Assembly (NCBI GenBank): GCA_028820325.1
Contig: JAPPJO010000139.1
Span: 1-45,544 of the forward strand
Length of the DNA stretch: 45,544 bases
Source: Gammaproteobacteria bacterium
Lineage (GTDB): Bacteria; Gemmatimonadota; Gemmatimonadetes; Longimicrobiales; Gaopeijiaceae
Reading direction: 5' to 3'
Shown in pieces: positions 26,629-35,684 of the stretch. Under the pieces are notes generated by a model that ran no database searches, was not told where the DNA came from, and saw only the letters and a list, made by a program, of their open reading frames with translations. The stretch's first letter is position 1; each line of letters opens with the position of its first letter. Position numbers and translations under genes: made by a program.

Positions 26629-27252
26629 TCAGCCTTGCGGAGAATCCGGGGTGTGAACTGACAGGAGCTTACCCACGTACTTCCCGATCAGGTCCCCCTC
26701 GACGTTGACCGGGGCTCCGGGGGCCAGGTCGGCCAGGTTGGTGTGCTCCCAGGTGAAGGGCACGATCGCGATCCGCACGAGGTCGGGATCGGGCAGCTCG
26801 CTGACCGTCAGGCTCACCCCGTTGAGGGTGATCGAGCCGTGCAGGATGGTGGCGCGGGCCACTTCGCGGGGGATGCGGAAGGTGAGGAGGCGAGCGCCGT
26901 CCCCGGGGGCGGGATCGGTCCGGGAGACCAGCGATCCGACCCCGTCGACGTGCCCCTGCACCAGATGGCCGCCGAGACGGTCGCCCAGGCGGAGCGCCCG
27001 CTCGAGGTTGACGCGGGTACCGGCCTGGTAGGCGCCGGCGATGGTGCGCGCCAGGGTGGCGGGCACCACGTCCACGGCGAAGGTGGCGGCTTCGAGAGCG
27101 GCGACGGTCAGGCACGCCCCGTCGACCGCCACCGAGGCGCCGTCGGTGAGGTCGGGCGCGATGCCCGGGGCACGAATGGTCATCCGCCGGCCCTCCGGCC
27201 GGGTCGTGACCGCCACGACCGTTCCGATCTCCTCCACCAGCCCGGTGAACAT
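26629..27252 (-). CDS. ribE: Riboflavin synthase, alpha subunit
   Basis: Dismutates two lumazines to riboflavin. 207 residues made of two tandem barrels: MFTGLVEEIGTV ... VAVDGACLTV and LGGHLVQGHVDGVG ... GSITLNGVSLTV. The ATG at 27252 shares one base with the ribD stop (TGATG), so it is coupled to ribD. The open frame running further upstream lies antiparallel in phase with ribD and is not coding. Confidence 0.97.
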   Translation of the reverse strand: MFTGLVEEIGTVVAVTTRPEGRRMTIRAPGIAPDLTDGASVAVDGACLTVAALEAATFAVDVVPATLARTIAGAYQAGTRVNLERALRLGDRLGGHLVQGHVDGVGSLVSRTDPAPGDGARLLTFRIPREVARATILHGSITLNGVSLTVSELPDPDLVRIAIVPFTWEHTNLADLAPGAPVNVEGDLIGKYVGKLLSVHTPDSPQG

Positions 27253-28388
27253 CAGCCGTCCCGGTCGAGGACCCAGAGAAGGTCGCGCGCGAACGCGGCC
27301 GGCGGCCCGGCGGGTCGCCATCCCTCCCAGGCCGCCTCGTCCATCCCCGGGAAGGCCGGGACCGAGCCGGATCCCAACGTGAGCGGGGCCAGGAAGAGGT
27401 AGAGACGCTGCACGCGGCGCTCGCGCAGGAGCGAGGAGGCGAGCACCCCGCCTCCCTCGCAGAGGATGGAGGTGATGCCCGCCCGGTAACAGGTAGTCAG
27501 CACCGCGCCCAGGTCGAGGCCGCTGGCCGAGCGGGGAACGGCGTGGACGGTGGCGCCCCGCCGCCCAAGGGCGCGCGCCCGGTCCGCGGGCGCGTCCACA
27601 CCCGTGAAGACGCGCACCCGCCCGCCGCCGTGGTCCCGCAGGAGCCGGGCTTCCGGAGCCATGCGGGCAAGGGAGTCCAGCACGATGCGGTCGGGCGCGC
27701 GGCGGGGCTCGAGCCGCCCGCGAGCCGTGAGGCGGGGGTCGTCGATCTTCATGGTGTTCGCTCCCACCATGATCGCGTCGAAGCCGGCGCGCAGGTAGTG
27801 CACATGCTCGCGCGCCGCCGGCCCGGTCAGTCCGGTCTGCTCGCCCGCGCGCGAGATGCGTCCGTCCAGGCTGAGCGCGAGCTTGAGGGCAACGTACGGC
27901 GACCCGTTGCGCGCGACATGGAAGAAGGCGGGACTGGACGACGCGGCCCGGGCGCTGGAGAAGGCAGGCCCGTCTACGAGTATCCCGCCGGCACGCAGCA
28001 CGGCGCCCCCCCCTGCTCCGACGCCCGGATCGGCGGCGCCGAAGACCACACGCCTGATCCCGGCGTCGAGGAGGGCACCCGTGCAGGGGGGCGTACGGCC
28101 CATGTGGGCGCACGGCTCGAGGCTGGTGTAGACGGTGGCGTCCCGGGCACTCTCGCCCGCCTCGGCGAGCGCGTGCACTTCCGCGTGCGGCCCGCCCAGT
28201 TCGCGGTGCCATCCCTCTCCCACCACCTCGCCCTTCTGCACCACGACGCACCCGACCATCGGGTTGGGCGACACCCGGCCCCATCCACGCCGTGCGAGTT
28301 CGACGGTTCGCTCCAGAAAGGTCAGATCCGCTTCCGACACACGATCATTCGGCGCCGGGGCGAGCCGGCCAGTCCCGCTCTCGGTCAT
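27252..28388 (-). CDS. ribD: Riboflavin biosynthesis bifunctional deaminase/reductase RibD
   Basis: Deaminates and reduces the pyrimidine intermediate of riboflavin synthesis. 378 residues. The N-terminal deaminase has HAEVHAL and the zinc motif PCAHMGRTPPC; the C-terminal reductase begins around residue 155 (YVALKLALSLDGRI) and has VGANTMKIDDPRLTAR and CEGGGVLASSLL. The linker DPGVGAGGGAVLRAGGILVDG departs slightly from the usual DPNPKVAGGG. It follows the putative outer-membrane gene by 13 bp. No FMN riboswitch pattern was found upstream. Confidence 0.95.
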   Translation of the reverse strand: MTESGTGRLAPAPNDRVSEADLTFLERTVELARRGWGRVSPNPMVGCVVVQKGEVVGEGWHRELGGPHAEVHALAEAGESARDATVYTSLEPCAHMGRTPPCTGALLDAGIRRVVFGAADPGVGAGGGAVLRAGGILVDGPAFSSARAASSSPAFFHVARNGSPYVALKLALSLDGRISRAGEQTGLTGPAAREHVHYLRAGFDAIMVGANTMKIDDPRLTARGRLEPRRAPDRIVLDSLARMAPEARLLRDHGGGRVRVFTGVDAPADRARALGRRGATVHAVPRSASGLDLGAVLTTCYRAGITSILCEGGGVLASSLLRERRVQRLYLFLAPLTLGSGSVPAFPGMDEAAWEGWRPAGPPAAFARDLLWVLDRDG

Positions 28389-28401
28389 GCGCCCATCTCC
28401 G

Positions 28402-29349
28402 CTATCGGGTAATCCGCAGGCTCAGGGACCCGAACACGCTGCCGGCGCTCGGGTCGAAGGGTTGCACCGAGGGATCCGGCAGGCCATCGAACCCCGCGGC
28501 CCAACCGATCTCGCCCGCCACCACAAGCACCTGCCAGGTGCGGGAGATACCCATGTGCAGGAGCAGACGATCGAATGGGGGGCCGTCGAGCGTCACGCTG
28601 CGCGGCTGACGGCCCGATTCGGGGCCCTCGATGGTTACGGTTCCCGAGTACCGGTCCCATCCCGCGCCGGCAACGATGCCCGCGGCCGAAAACTCCTTGC
28701 CGACCAGGGCACGGACGGAGGTTGCCGCAGGTTCGAGTCGCACGGTGATCGCTCGCGCAGCCCCCAGCCGGACATCTCCGAGGAAGCGTCTCACGACGGA
28801 GACCGAGACACCCGGAACGTCGAAGGACTCGCGGAGCAGCCCGAGACGGGCACCGACTCCGGCCGAGTAGGCGTCGCCCTCAAAGCCGTGCGCCTGCGGA
28901 AGCCGGAGTACGCCGACGGAAGCGACAAGATCCAGCGACAGAAAGCCTCCGTACTGCGGCGCCCAGCGGAAGCCGTCGAACAGCCCGACCGCGCCCTCGA
29001 GCGAGGCATGGGAGACGGTGGCGCGGAGTTCCGGAAGTTCGAGGGCAAGGGCTTCAACGAGGTCGGGAAGCGGGATGCGGGCACCCGTGAAGCGGGCGCT
29101 CAGCGCCATGCGCGGACCCAATCCACGCCGCCATCCCAGGGTACTCGAAGTCCCCGGGATGTCACTGCCCGCCGATGCGGCCAGGCCGATGCCCGATGCG
29201 GCCGCCTGGTATCCCACGGCTCCGGCGGCGCACCAGTTTGCCCCCCCGGACGCGTCGCTGCAGCGGGCGGTGAGTTCCGCGGCCGATTGCGCGCGCACGG
29301 GTGCAACAAGGCTCAGGAGAGCGAGCATCAGCCCCGCGTCCAGCCTCAC
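28402..29349 (-). CDS. Putative outer-membrane beta-rich protein
   Basis: An exported protein of 315 residues with signal peptide LDAGLMLALLSLVAPVRAQS, then a short segment with two Cys (CSDASGGANWC) that could form a disulfide. The rest is alternating, strand-rich sequence that looks like a small beta barrel (GGFLSLDLVASVGVLRL, VRALVGKEFSAAGIVAGAGWDRY, SVFGSLSLRITR at the end). The GTG at 29349 overlaps the purM stop by 4 bp. No functional family recognised; its place between purM and ribD seems to be operon packing. Confidence 0.68.
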   Translation of the reverse strand: MRLDAGLMLALLSLVAPVRAQSAAELTARCSDASGGANWCAAGAVGYQAAASGIGLAASAGSDIPGTSSTLGWRRGLGPRMALSARFTGARIPLPDLVEALALELPELRATVSHASLEGAVGLFDGFRWAPQYGGFLSLDLVASVGVLRLPQAHGFEGDAYSAGVGARLGLLRESFDVPGVSVSVVRRFLGDVRLGAARAITVRLEPAATSVRALVGKEFSAAGIVAGAGWDRYSGTVTIEGPESGRQPRSVTLDGPPFDRLLLHMGISRTWQVLVVAGEIGWAAGFDGLPDPSVQPFDPSAGSVFGSLSLRITR

Positions 29350-30383
29350 ACCAACTCCACTCCCGAACCCCGGACGACTTCCCCAGCGATCCAAGCCTCC
29401 TCCCCCCGGTCCCGCAGGCGGGAGACGAGGCCGTCGGCATCCGCAGGCGCGACCACCACCAGCATGCCCACGCCCATGTTGAAGACCCGGTACATCTCCT
29501 CACGCGCCACGCCACCCGCGCGCGCCAGCACGTCGAAGACGGGGGGAGGTCGCCAACTGAAGGTGTCGACCTGCGCCCCCAGCCCCGCCCCGAGCGAACG
29601 CGGCAGGTTGCCGGGGATGCCCCCGCCGGTGACGTGCGCCAGCGCGCGAACGGCGCCGCGTTCGAGCTCCGGGGTGAGAGACGCCAGATAGCTCCGGTGC
29701 ACCGCCAGCAGCGTGTCCGCGACCGTCCCCCCGGAATCGGGGAACGGGCTGTCGGCGTCGAGCCCCAGGACGTCGAAGACGATGCGGCGGGCCAGCGTGT
29801 ACCCGTTGGTGTGGAGTCCCGTTGAGGCCAGTGCCACCAGCGCATCCCCGGCCCGCGTGCGCGAACCATCGAGCAGCGCGTCCCGCTCCGCGATGCCGAC
29901 GATGAACCCGGCCAGGTCGTATTCGCCGGGGGCGTAGAAGTCGGGCATCTGCGCCGTCTCGCCTCCCAGCAGAGCGCAGCCGTTGTCACGGCACGCACGC
30001 GCGACCCCGGTAACTACCTGGCCCACCACCCCGGCGTCCATATCGCCGGTGGCGAGGTAGTCCATGAAGAAGAGCGGCCGCGCGCCCTGGACCAGGATGT
30101 CGTTGACGCAGTGGTTGACCAGGTCCGCCCCCACCGTGTCGTGGCGGCCGGAGAGGAACGCCACCTTGAGCTTGGTGCCCACCCCGTCCGCGCTCGACAC
30201 CAGCACCGGCGCGTCCATTCCGCCCGGCACCGCGTACATGCCCCCGAACGAGCCCATCCCCGAGAGGGTGTGCCGGTCGTGGGTGCTCGCCACCAGCGAC
30301 TTGATGGCCCTCTTCGCCCGGTCCGCGGCGTCCAGGTCGACGCCCGCGGCGCGGTAGTCCAGTCTCGGGGAATCGTCAGGCAA
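29346..30383 (-). CDS. purM: Phosphoribosylformylglycinamidine cyclo-ligase
   Basis: Fifth step of purine synthesis (AIR synthetase). 345 residues. Motifs: LDYRAAGVDLDAADRAKRAIKSLV at the start, the conserved LVSSADGVGTKLKVAF, NDILVQGARPLFFMDYLA, LLGGETAQMPDFY and THVTGGGIPGNLPR. Its start overlaps the PfkB kinase stop by 8 bp. Confidence 0.96.
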   Translation of the reverse strand: MPDDSPRLDYRAAGVDLDAADRAKRAIKSLVASTHDRHTLSGMGSFGGMYAVPGGMDAPVLVSSADGVGTKLKVAFLSGRHDTVGADLVNHCVNDILVQGARPLFFMDYLATGDMDAGVVGQVVTGVARACRDNGCALLGGETAQMPDFYAPGEYDLAGFIVGIAERDALLDGSRTRAGDALVALASTGLHTNGYTLARRIVFDVLGLDADSPFPDSGGTVADTLLAVHRSYLASLTPELERGAVRALAHVTGGGIPGNLPRSLGAGLGAQVDTFSWRPPPVFDVLARAGGVAREEMYRVFNMGVGMLVVVAPADADGLVSRLRDRGEEAWIAGEVVRGSGVELV

Positions 30384-31305
30384 GGCTCGCTCCTTTCGGC
30401 GAGGTTTCGAAAGCAGCCTGCTCGCCGAGGATGCGCGCCCGCTCGGCTACCTCCCCGACATCCAGCTTCCGAAGACGGTCGAGGGCGAAGGACTCGACGG
30501 CGAAGGAGCCCATGACGGAGGCATGTACGAGCGCCTCGCGCAGTGCATCCATGCTGCTGCGGGACACCCCCGCCAGATATCCTGCGAATCCGCCGGCAAA
30601 GGCATCGCCCGCTCCCGTCGGGTCCACCACACGCGACACAGGAAAGGCGGGGCACCGGAAAGCGGCCTCTCCGTCGAAGAGCCGCGCGCCCCGCGCACCC
30701 TCCTTTATGATCACCCGTCGGGGCCCGCGTTCGCGTACCCAGCGTGCGGCCCGCACCGGATCGGCAATGCCGGAAAGCTGATGGACTTCGGTGTCGTTCA
30801 CCATCAGAACATCGATACGCTCGAGAAGCGACATGAGCGCGTCCCGCTCCCGCTCGATCCAGTAGTTCATGGTGTCACACACCACCAGCTCGGGTTTCTC
30901 AACCTGGTCGAGCACCTCTCCCTGGAGAATCGGGTGGATGTTGCCCAGCGAAACGATGCGCGCCTTGCGGAAGGACGAGGGGATGGCCGGGCTGAAGTCG
31001 GCGAAGACGCCGAGGGTCGTGAAGGTGGTCTCCCGGGCGCTGAAGTCGGCGTTGTAGGTCCCTCCCCAGCGAAAACTCTCCCCGCGCGCGACTTGAAGCC
31101 CCGAGAAGTCGACGCCCCGCTCCTGCAGAAAGTCCAGTTCCGCCAGCGGGAAGTCGTCGCCGACCACCGCCACCACCTGGACCGGCTGATAGAGGCTCGC
31201 CGCCGCCGCGAAGAACGAAGCCGACCCTCCGAGCACCTCCTCGGCCCTCCCGAACGGCGTCTCGACCGTGTCGAGGGCTATGCTTCCCACAATCAGGGTC
31301 GACAT
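30376..31305 (-). CDS. PfkB-family carbohydrate/nucleoside kinase
   Basis: Phosphorylates a sugar or nucleoside; 309 residues. The N-terminal MSTLIVGSIALDTVETPFG and GGSASFFAAAAS (first PfkB signature region) and the C-terminal DPTGAGDAFAGGFAGYLA (second signature with catalytic Asp) are clear. The substrate is not certain; the sequence is of the ribokinase-like branch common next to purine genes. It lies 11 bp after argS. Confidence 0.9.
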   Translation of the reverse strand: MSTLIVGSIALDTVETPFGRAEEVLGGSASFFAAAASLYQPVQVVAVVGDDFPLAELDFLQERGVDFSGLQVARGESFRWGGTYNADFSARETTFTTLGVFADFSPAIPSSFRKARIVSLGNIHPILQGEVLDQVEKPELVVCDTMNYWIERERDALMSLLERIDVLMVNDTEVHQLSGIADPVRAARWVRERGPRRVIIKEGARGARLFDGEAAFRCPAFPVSRVVDPTGAGDAFAGGFAGYLAGVSRSSMDALREALVHASVMGSFAVESFALDRLRKLDVGEVAERARILGEQAAFETSPKGASLA

Positions 31306-31316
31306 GCCCGGCCGCC

Positions 31317-33014
31317 TCAGCTCACGCGCCGCGCCATGCGGGTCGGAGCCTGTACGCCCACGAGGGTGAGCGCGTTGCGCAGCACCACGCGCACGGCCCC
31401 GGTGAGGGCGAGACGCGCCGCCCTCAGCGCCGGGTCTCCGGCCAGCACCGCGAGGTCGGGATTGCGGGTCGGATTGCCGGCGTGATACCACGAGTTGACC
31501 ATGCCGGAGGTGTGTTCGAGGTACTCGCACACCAGGTGCGGCGCCCGCGCTCGCGCTGCCCGGCGCACCAGCTCCGGGAACTCGCCCAGCCGCCCCATCA
31601 GCTCGCGCTCGCGCGGATGCTCCAGCAGGGACAGGTCGAGACCCTCGGGGGTGAGCTGGTCCGGCGTCATGGAGTCGGGATCCATCCGCGCCTTGCGGAA
31701 AATGCTGCACATGCGTGCGTGCGCATACTTGCTCTTGTAGACCGGGTTGCGGTCGGAATGGTCGAGGGCGGCGTCCAGATCGAAGACCAGGTGCGCCTCC
31801 GGCTTGCGCATCAGGAAGAAGTAGCGCGCGACATCCACGCCGACGGCGTCGACCAGCTCTCGCAGCGTGGTGTAGCCCCCGGAGCGCTTGGAGAGCTTCA
31901 CCTCCACCCCGCTGCGCTCGACGGTCACCATCTGGTGAAGGAGGTACTCGGGGTATCCCCGCGGCCGGCCGAGCGCCTGCAGTCCGGCGCGCACCCGGTC
32001 GACGGTTCCGTGATGGTCCGAGCCCTGCACGTTGATGACCTCGTGGAAGCCGCGCCGCCACTTGCTCATGTGATAGGCGACGTCGGGGAGGAAGTAGGTG
32101 GGGCTGCCGTCGCTCTTGACCATCACCCTGTCCTTCTGGTCGCCGAAGGCCGTGGTGGTGAGCCACATGGCGCCATCGCGATCGTACACGTGCCCGGTCT
32201 CGCGCAGCGCCGCGATGGTCGCGTCGACCGCCCCGTCCGTGTAGAGCGAGGATTCGAGGAAGTAGCGGTCGAAGCGCACGCCGAAGTGGGCGAGATCGCG
32301 GTCCTGTTCTTCGCGCAGCACGCGCACCGCGAAGCGCCGGCAGACGGCGTGCCGTTCCTCCGGCTCGGCATCCACCCACCGGTCGCCCTCCGCTTGCGCG
32401 AGCCGCTCCGCGATCTCGACGACGTAGGCCCCGTGGTATCCATCGTCCGGGAAGTCGGCCTGGACGCCGAAGTGGTGCAGATAGCGGCAGGCGACGCTCT
32501 CCCCCAGCCGCTCGATCTGGCGGCCCGCGTCGTTGTAGTAGTACTCCCGGTACGCCGCCCAGCCGGTCCAGTCGAGCAGGTTGGCCAGCGTGTCGCCGAG
32601 CGCGGCCTGGCGCCCGTGGCCCAGGTGCAGCGGACCGGTGGGGTTGGCGGAGACGAACTCCACCATGATGGATCTGCCCTGCCCGTCCCCGGAGCGCCCA
32701 TAGAGTTCACCCCGGCGGAGAATCTCCACGACGACCGAGGATACCCGCGAGGCCGAGAGGCGGAAGTTCAGGAAGCCCGGGCCGGCGACCTCCACCGAGG
32801 CGATCCCGGTGCCGTCCAGCTCGAGCCGTCCCGCGATCTCGTCCGCGATGGCGCGCGGAGGCCGCCGGAGCCGGGAGGCGAGGGTGAGCGCGACGGAGGA
32901 AGCGATGTCGCCGTGGTCCGGGTCGCGCGGCCGCTCCAGCCGGACTTCGTGTCCCGTCACTCCCATCCCGGCGAGCGCCTGCTCGAGGATGTCGCGCAGC
33001 GCCCCCCGGCTCAT
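31317..33014 (-). CDS. argS: Arginyl-tRNA synthetase
   Basis: Class I aminoacyl-tRNA synthetase, 565 residues. The N-terminal additional domain leads to EFVSANPTGPLHLGHGRQAALGD (HIGH motif as HLGH); KLSKRSGGY is the KMSKS equivalent; the C-terminal DALR-type helical domain follows. Its ATG overlaps the zinc-ribbon gene stop by ATGA. Confidence 0.97.
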   Translation of the reverse strand: MSRGALRDILEQALAGMGVTGHEVRLERPRDPDHGDIASSVALTLASRLRRPPRAIADEIAGRLELDGTGIASVEVAGPGFLNFRLSASRVSSVVVEILRRGELYGRSGDGQGRSIMVEFVSANPTGPLHLGHGRQAALGDTLANLLDWTGWAAYREYYYNDAGRQIERLGESVACRYLHHFGVQADFPDDGYHGAYVVEIAERLAQAEGDRWVDAEPEERHAVCRRFAVRVLREEQDRDLAHFGVRFDRYFLESSLYTDGAVDATIAALRETGHVYDRDGAMWLTTTAFGDQKDRVMVKSDGSPTYFLPDVAYHMSKWRRGFHEVINVQGSDHHGTVDRVRAGLQALGRPRGYPEYLLHQMVTVERSGVEVKLSKRSGGYTTLRELVDAVGVDVARYFFLMRKPEAHLVFDLDAALDHSDRNPVYKSKYAHARMCSIFRKARMDPDSMTPDQLTPEGLDLSLLEHPRERELMGRLGEFPELVRRAARARAPHLVCEYLEHTSGMVNSWYHAGNPTRNPDLAVLAGDPALRAARLALTGAVRVVLRNALTLVGVQAPTRMARRVS

Positions 33015-33445
33015 TGCTCCGAACCGGCTTGGGCCCGACTGCCCGCACCGCTCGCGGACCGGGAACCGCCCGAATCAGCTCCCGATGCTGAACCGGCCCG
33101 ACCGGCGCCCGAGGACGTCTTGCCCGAATCCGAGGACGACGTTTCCGCCGTCTTCGCTTCGCCCTTCTTCGGGGATTCGCCCGCACCGTCGCCGGCAGCC
33201 CTTGCGCCGGATGCCGCGGCAGGCTCTTTACCCGCGTCGGCCGCGGCCCTGTCGCGGTAATCCTGACTGCGGTGATCGGTGATGTAGAAGCCTTCGCCCT
33301 TGAAGATGAAGCCGGCCCCGCCGGAGATCCTGCGCCGGGCAGCCGAGCCGCAGTCGGGGCAGCTGGAGACCGGCTCGTCCGACATTCTCTGGAAGACCTC
33401 GAAGGCCTGTCCGCAGCCGCTACACTGGTAGTCGTAGGTAGGCAT
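33011..33445 (-). CDS. FmdB-type zinc-ribbon protein with low-complexity tail
   Basis: A 144-residue protein. Residues 1-45 form the FmdB/CxxC zinc ribbon: MPTYDYQCSGCGQAFEVFQ with a second pair CPDCG, then GGAGFIFKGEGFYITDHRS. The rest is Ala/Gly/Ser/Glu-rich, disordered-looking and of no clear function. The ATG at 33445 begins exactly at the family's MPTYDY start. It lies between the mutase and argS genes, coupled to argS by ATGA. The family's role is poorly known; a regulatory role was proposed for FmdB. Confidence 0.88.
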   Translation of the reverse strand: MPTYDYQCSGCGQAFEVFQRMSDEPVSSCPDCGSAARRRISGGAGFIFKGEGFYITDHRSQDYRDRAAADAGKEPAAASGARAAGDGAGESPKKGEAKTAETSSSDSGKTSSGAGRAGSASGADSGGSRSASGAGSRAQAGSEQ

Positions 33446-33504
33446 GGATGATGAATCGCGGGGTTGGTTCGACCCGCCAAGGTAATCGTGTTTGCGGAGG
33501 ACGC

Positions 33505-35076
33505 CTATTGCCCTGCGTAGCTCCCCCATTCGCGCGCGAGGACTTCGCTGATCTCGCCCAGGGTCGCGCGGGCGCGCACGGCGGCCACCATGGGCGGCAC
33601 CAGGTTGGCGTCCGTGCGCGCCGCCTCCCGCACCTGGTCGAGGGCGCGGGCGGCTGTGCGGCCATCGCGGCGGGCGCGCAGCTCCTCCAGCCTGGCGCGC
33701 TGCCCGGCCTCGAGCACCCGGTAGTCGGGGCCGCGGCGGGGCGGGTCCGCGCCCTCTTCGACGTGGCGGTTTACTCCGACCACGACCTTCTCGCCCGACT
33801 CGACCGCGAGCTGGGTGCGGTACGCCGACCGGTGGATGTGGTCGCGCATGTAGTCGAGGGACTGCGCGGCCCCGCCCGTGGCGGCGATGCGCTCCAGGTG
33901 AACGCGCGCCCGCGACTCGATCGTATCGGTAAGCGCTTCAACGAAATAGCTCCCCCCGAGAGGATCGACCGTGCGGGCCACCCCGCTCTCGCGCAACAGG
34001 ATCTGTTGGGCGCGCAGGGCAATGCGGGCGGACTCCTCGGTGGGGAGCGCGAGAGCCTCGTCGTATCCGTTGGTGTGCAGCGACTGCGTACCCCCCAGCA
34101 CCGCCGCGAGCGCCTGCAGGGTGGTGCGGGTCACGTTGTTGAGGGGTTGCTGAGCGGTCAGCGTCGACCCACCCGTCTGGGTGTGGAAGCGCAGCCGCGC
34201 GCTCCGGTCGGAGGCCCCGAACTGCTCGCGCATCAGCCGCGCCCACAGCCGGCGGGCGGCGCGGAACTTGGCCACCTCCTCGAGCAGGTCGCTGTGCGCG
34301 GCGAAAAAGAAGGAAAGGCGCGGGGCGAAGTCCTCGAGCGCGACTCCGGATTCCAGCGCGCGGCGCACGTACTCGAGCCCGTTGGCGAAGGTGAAGGCGA
34401 CCTCCTGGGGGGCGGTCGAGCCGGCCTCGCGGATGTGGTACCCGGAGATCGACACCGGATTCCACCTGGGCAGCTCGCGCGAACAGAACGCGATGACGTC
34501 CGACACCAGGCGGAGCGAGGGCTCAGCCGGATAGATGTAGGTGCCCCGGGCGATGTACTCCTTGAGGATGTCGTTCTGCACCGTCCCGGCCAGCTGCGCA
34601 CGCGGCACTCCCCGCTCGTCGGCCAGCGCGACGTAGAGCGCGAGCAGGGTGGCCGCGGTCGAGTTTATGGTCATGGAGGTGGAGACGTCCTCCAGCGGAA
34701 TCCCCTCGAAGAGAAGGCGCATGTCCTCGATGGAATCGATCGCCACCCCGACCCGCCCGACCTCGCCGGCGGCCATGGGGTGGTCCGAGTCGTAGCCCAT
34801 CTGCGTGGGGAGGTCGAAGGCGACCGAGAGCCCGGTAGTGCCGCTCTCGAGCAGGTAGCGGTAGCGCCGGTTGGTCTCGGCCGCGGTGCCGAAGCCGGCA
34901 TACTGGCGCATGGTCCAGGGACGCCCGCGGTACATGGTGCGGTGGATGCCGCGCGTAAACGGGAACTCCCCCGGCTGGCCGGGATCGTCGCGGGGCGCGG
35001 GATCCGACGAATCGGGGCCGTACACCCGTTCGACCGGGATGCCGCTGTCGGTAACCGGGCGCGGATCGTCACTCAC
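33505..35076 (-). CDS. Methylmalonyl-CoA mutase, large (catalytic) subunit
   Basis: Converts methylmalonyl-CoA to succinyl-CoA using coenzyme B12. 523 residues, only the catalytic TIM-barrel half: [100 protein letters not shown]. It ends before any DxHxxG cobalamin-binding domain, so a separate small subunit must be encoded elsewhere. It overlaps the biotin-carrier gene by ATGA, placing it directly after propionyl-CoA carboxylation. Confidence 0.95.
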   Translation of the reverse strand: MSDDPRPVTDSGIPVERVYGPDSSDPAPRDDPGQPGEFPFTRGIHRTMYRGRPWTMRQYAGFGTAAETNRRYRYLLESGTTGLSVAFDLPTQMGYDSDHPMAAGEVGRVGVAIDSIEDMRLLFEGIPLEDVSTSMTINSTAATLLALYVALADERGVPRAQLAGTVQNDILKEYIARGTYIYPAEPSLRLVSDVIAFCSRELPRWNPVSISGYHIREAGSTAPQEVAFTFANGLEYVRRALESGVALEDFAPRLSFFFAAHSDLLEEVAKFRAARRLWARLMREQFGASDRSARLRFHTQTGGSTLTAQQPLNNVTRTTLQALAAVLGGTQSLHTNGYDEALALPTEESARIALRAQQILLRESGVARTVDPLGGSYFVEALTDTIESRARVHLERIAATGGAAQSLDYMRDHIHRSAYRTQLAVESGEKVVVGVNRHVEEGADPPRRGPDYRVLEAGQRARLEELRARRDGRTAARALDQVREAARTDANLVPPMVAAVRARATLGEISEVLAREWGSYAGQ

Positions 35077-35684
35077 GGCGCCGTCTCGCCGCCTGAGTCG
35101 CCCGGCGAGCGATCCCGGCCGTCCGCGGCGCCATTGTGGCCTCCGTCCTGCTCGAACTCGACCAGGACGTCGCCGCGCCTGACGGATTCCCCGGCGGCGA
35201 CGTGGACGCGGCGAACCCGTCCCGCGGCGCGTGCGCGCAACTCGTTTTCCATCTTCATCGCTTCCACGATCAGCAATCCCTGGCCCTCCGCGACCTTCTG
35301 ACCTTCCTCGACGTCGACCCGCAGCACGAGCCCCGGCATGGGTGCGCGCACAGGTTCGAGGCCAGCGGCAGGGGACATCCCGTCGCTCCGCGCCCGGCGC
35401 AGGCGCCAGCTCCGCTCATCCGTTACCTCGACCCGGAAGGCGCGGCCGCGGTGATGGATCTCCCAACTGGTTTCGCCGATCCGTACGCCGAATACGCGGT
35501 GAGGGCGGTCGTCCATCGACAGTATGAGAGACCGGCCACACCCTCCTTCGAGCACCCGCGCCTCGTCGCCGGCACCTTCCAGCCGCACGGTGTCGCCGTC
35601 CACCTGCACCGGCAGGACGCGTCCCTCGACGGCAACATGGAAGCGCACGGACTTCGTCGGATCCGCGCCCCCCGCCCCGCTCAC
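35073..35684 (-). CDS. Biotin carboxyl carrier protein of acyl-CoA carboxylase
   Basis: 203 residues. Residues 1-110 resemble the BT/linker domain of propionyl-CoA carboxylase alpha subunits (strand-rich, ending [14 protein letters not shown]). Residues 115-185 are the biotinyl domain with the acceptor lysine in [12 protein letters not shown]. The tail is Gly/Asp-rich. The GTG at 35684 overlaps the biotin carboxylase stop by GTGA. Together with that gene it equals one long alpha subunit split in two. Confidence 0.9.
   Translation of the reverse strand: MSGAGGADPTKSVRFHVAVEGRVLPVQVDGDTVRLEGAGDEARVLEGGCGRSLILSMDDRPHRVFGVRIGETSWEIHHRGRAFRVEVTDERSWRLRRARSDGMSPAAGLEPVRAPMPGLVLRVDVEEGQKVAEGQGLLIVEAMKMENELRARAAGRVRRVHVAAGESVRRGDVLVEFEQDGGHNGAADGRDRSPGDSGGETAP

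Noticed and set aside
28389..28401. FMN riboswitch before ribD
   Set aside because: Only 13 bp separate ribD from the gene upstream, leaving no room, and no matching pattern was seen in the neighbourhood.
31482..33260. A 592-codon open frame antisense to argS
   Set aside because: Composition typical of a reverse-strand shadow and no recognisable domain; argS has both synthetase motifs.
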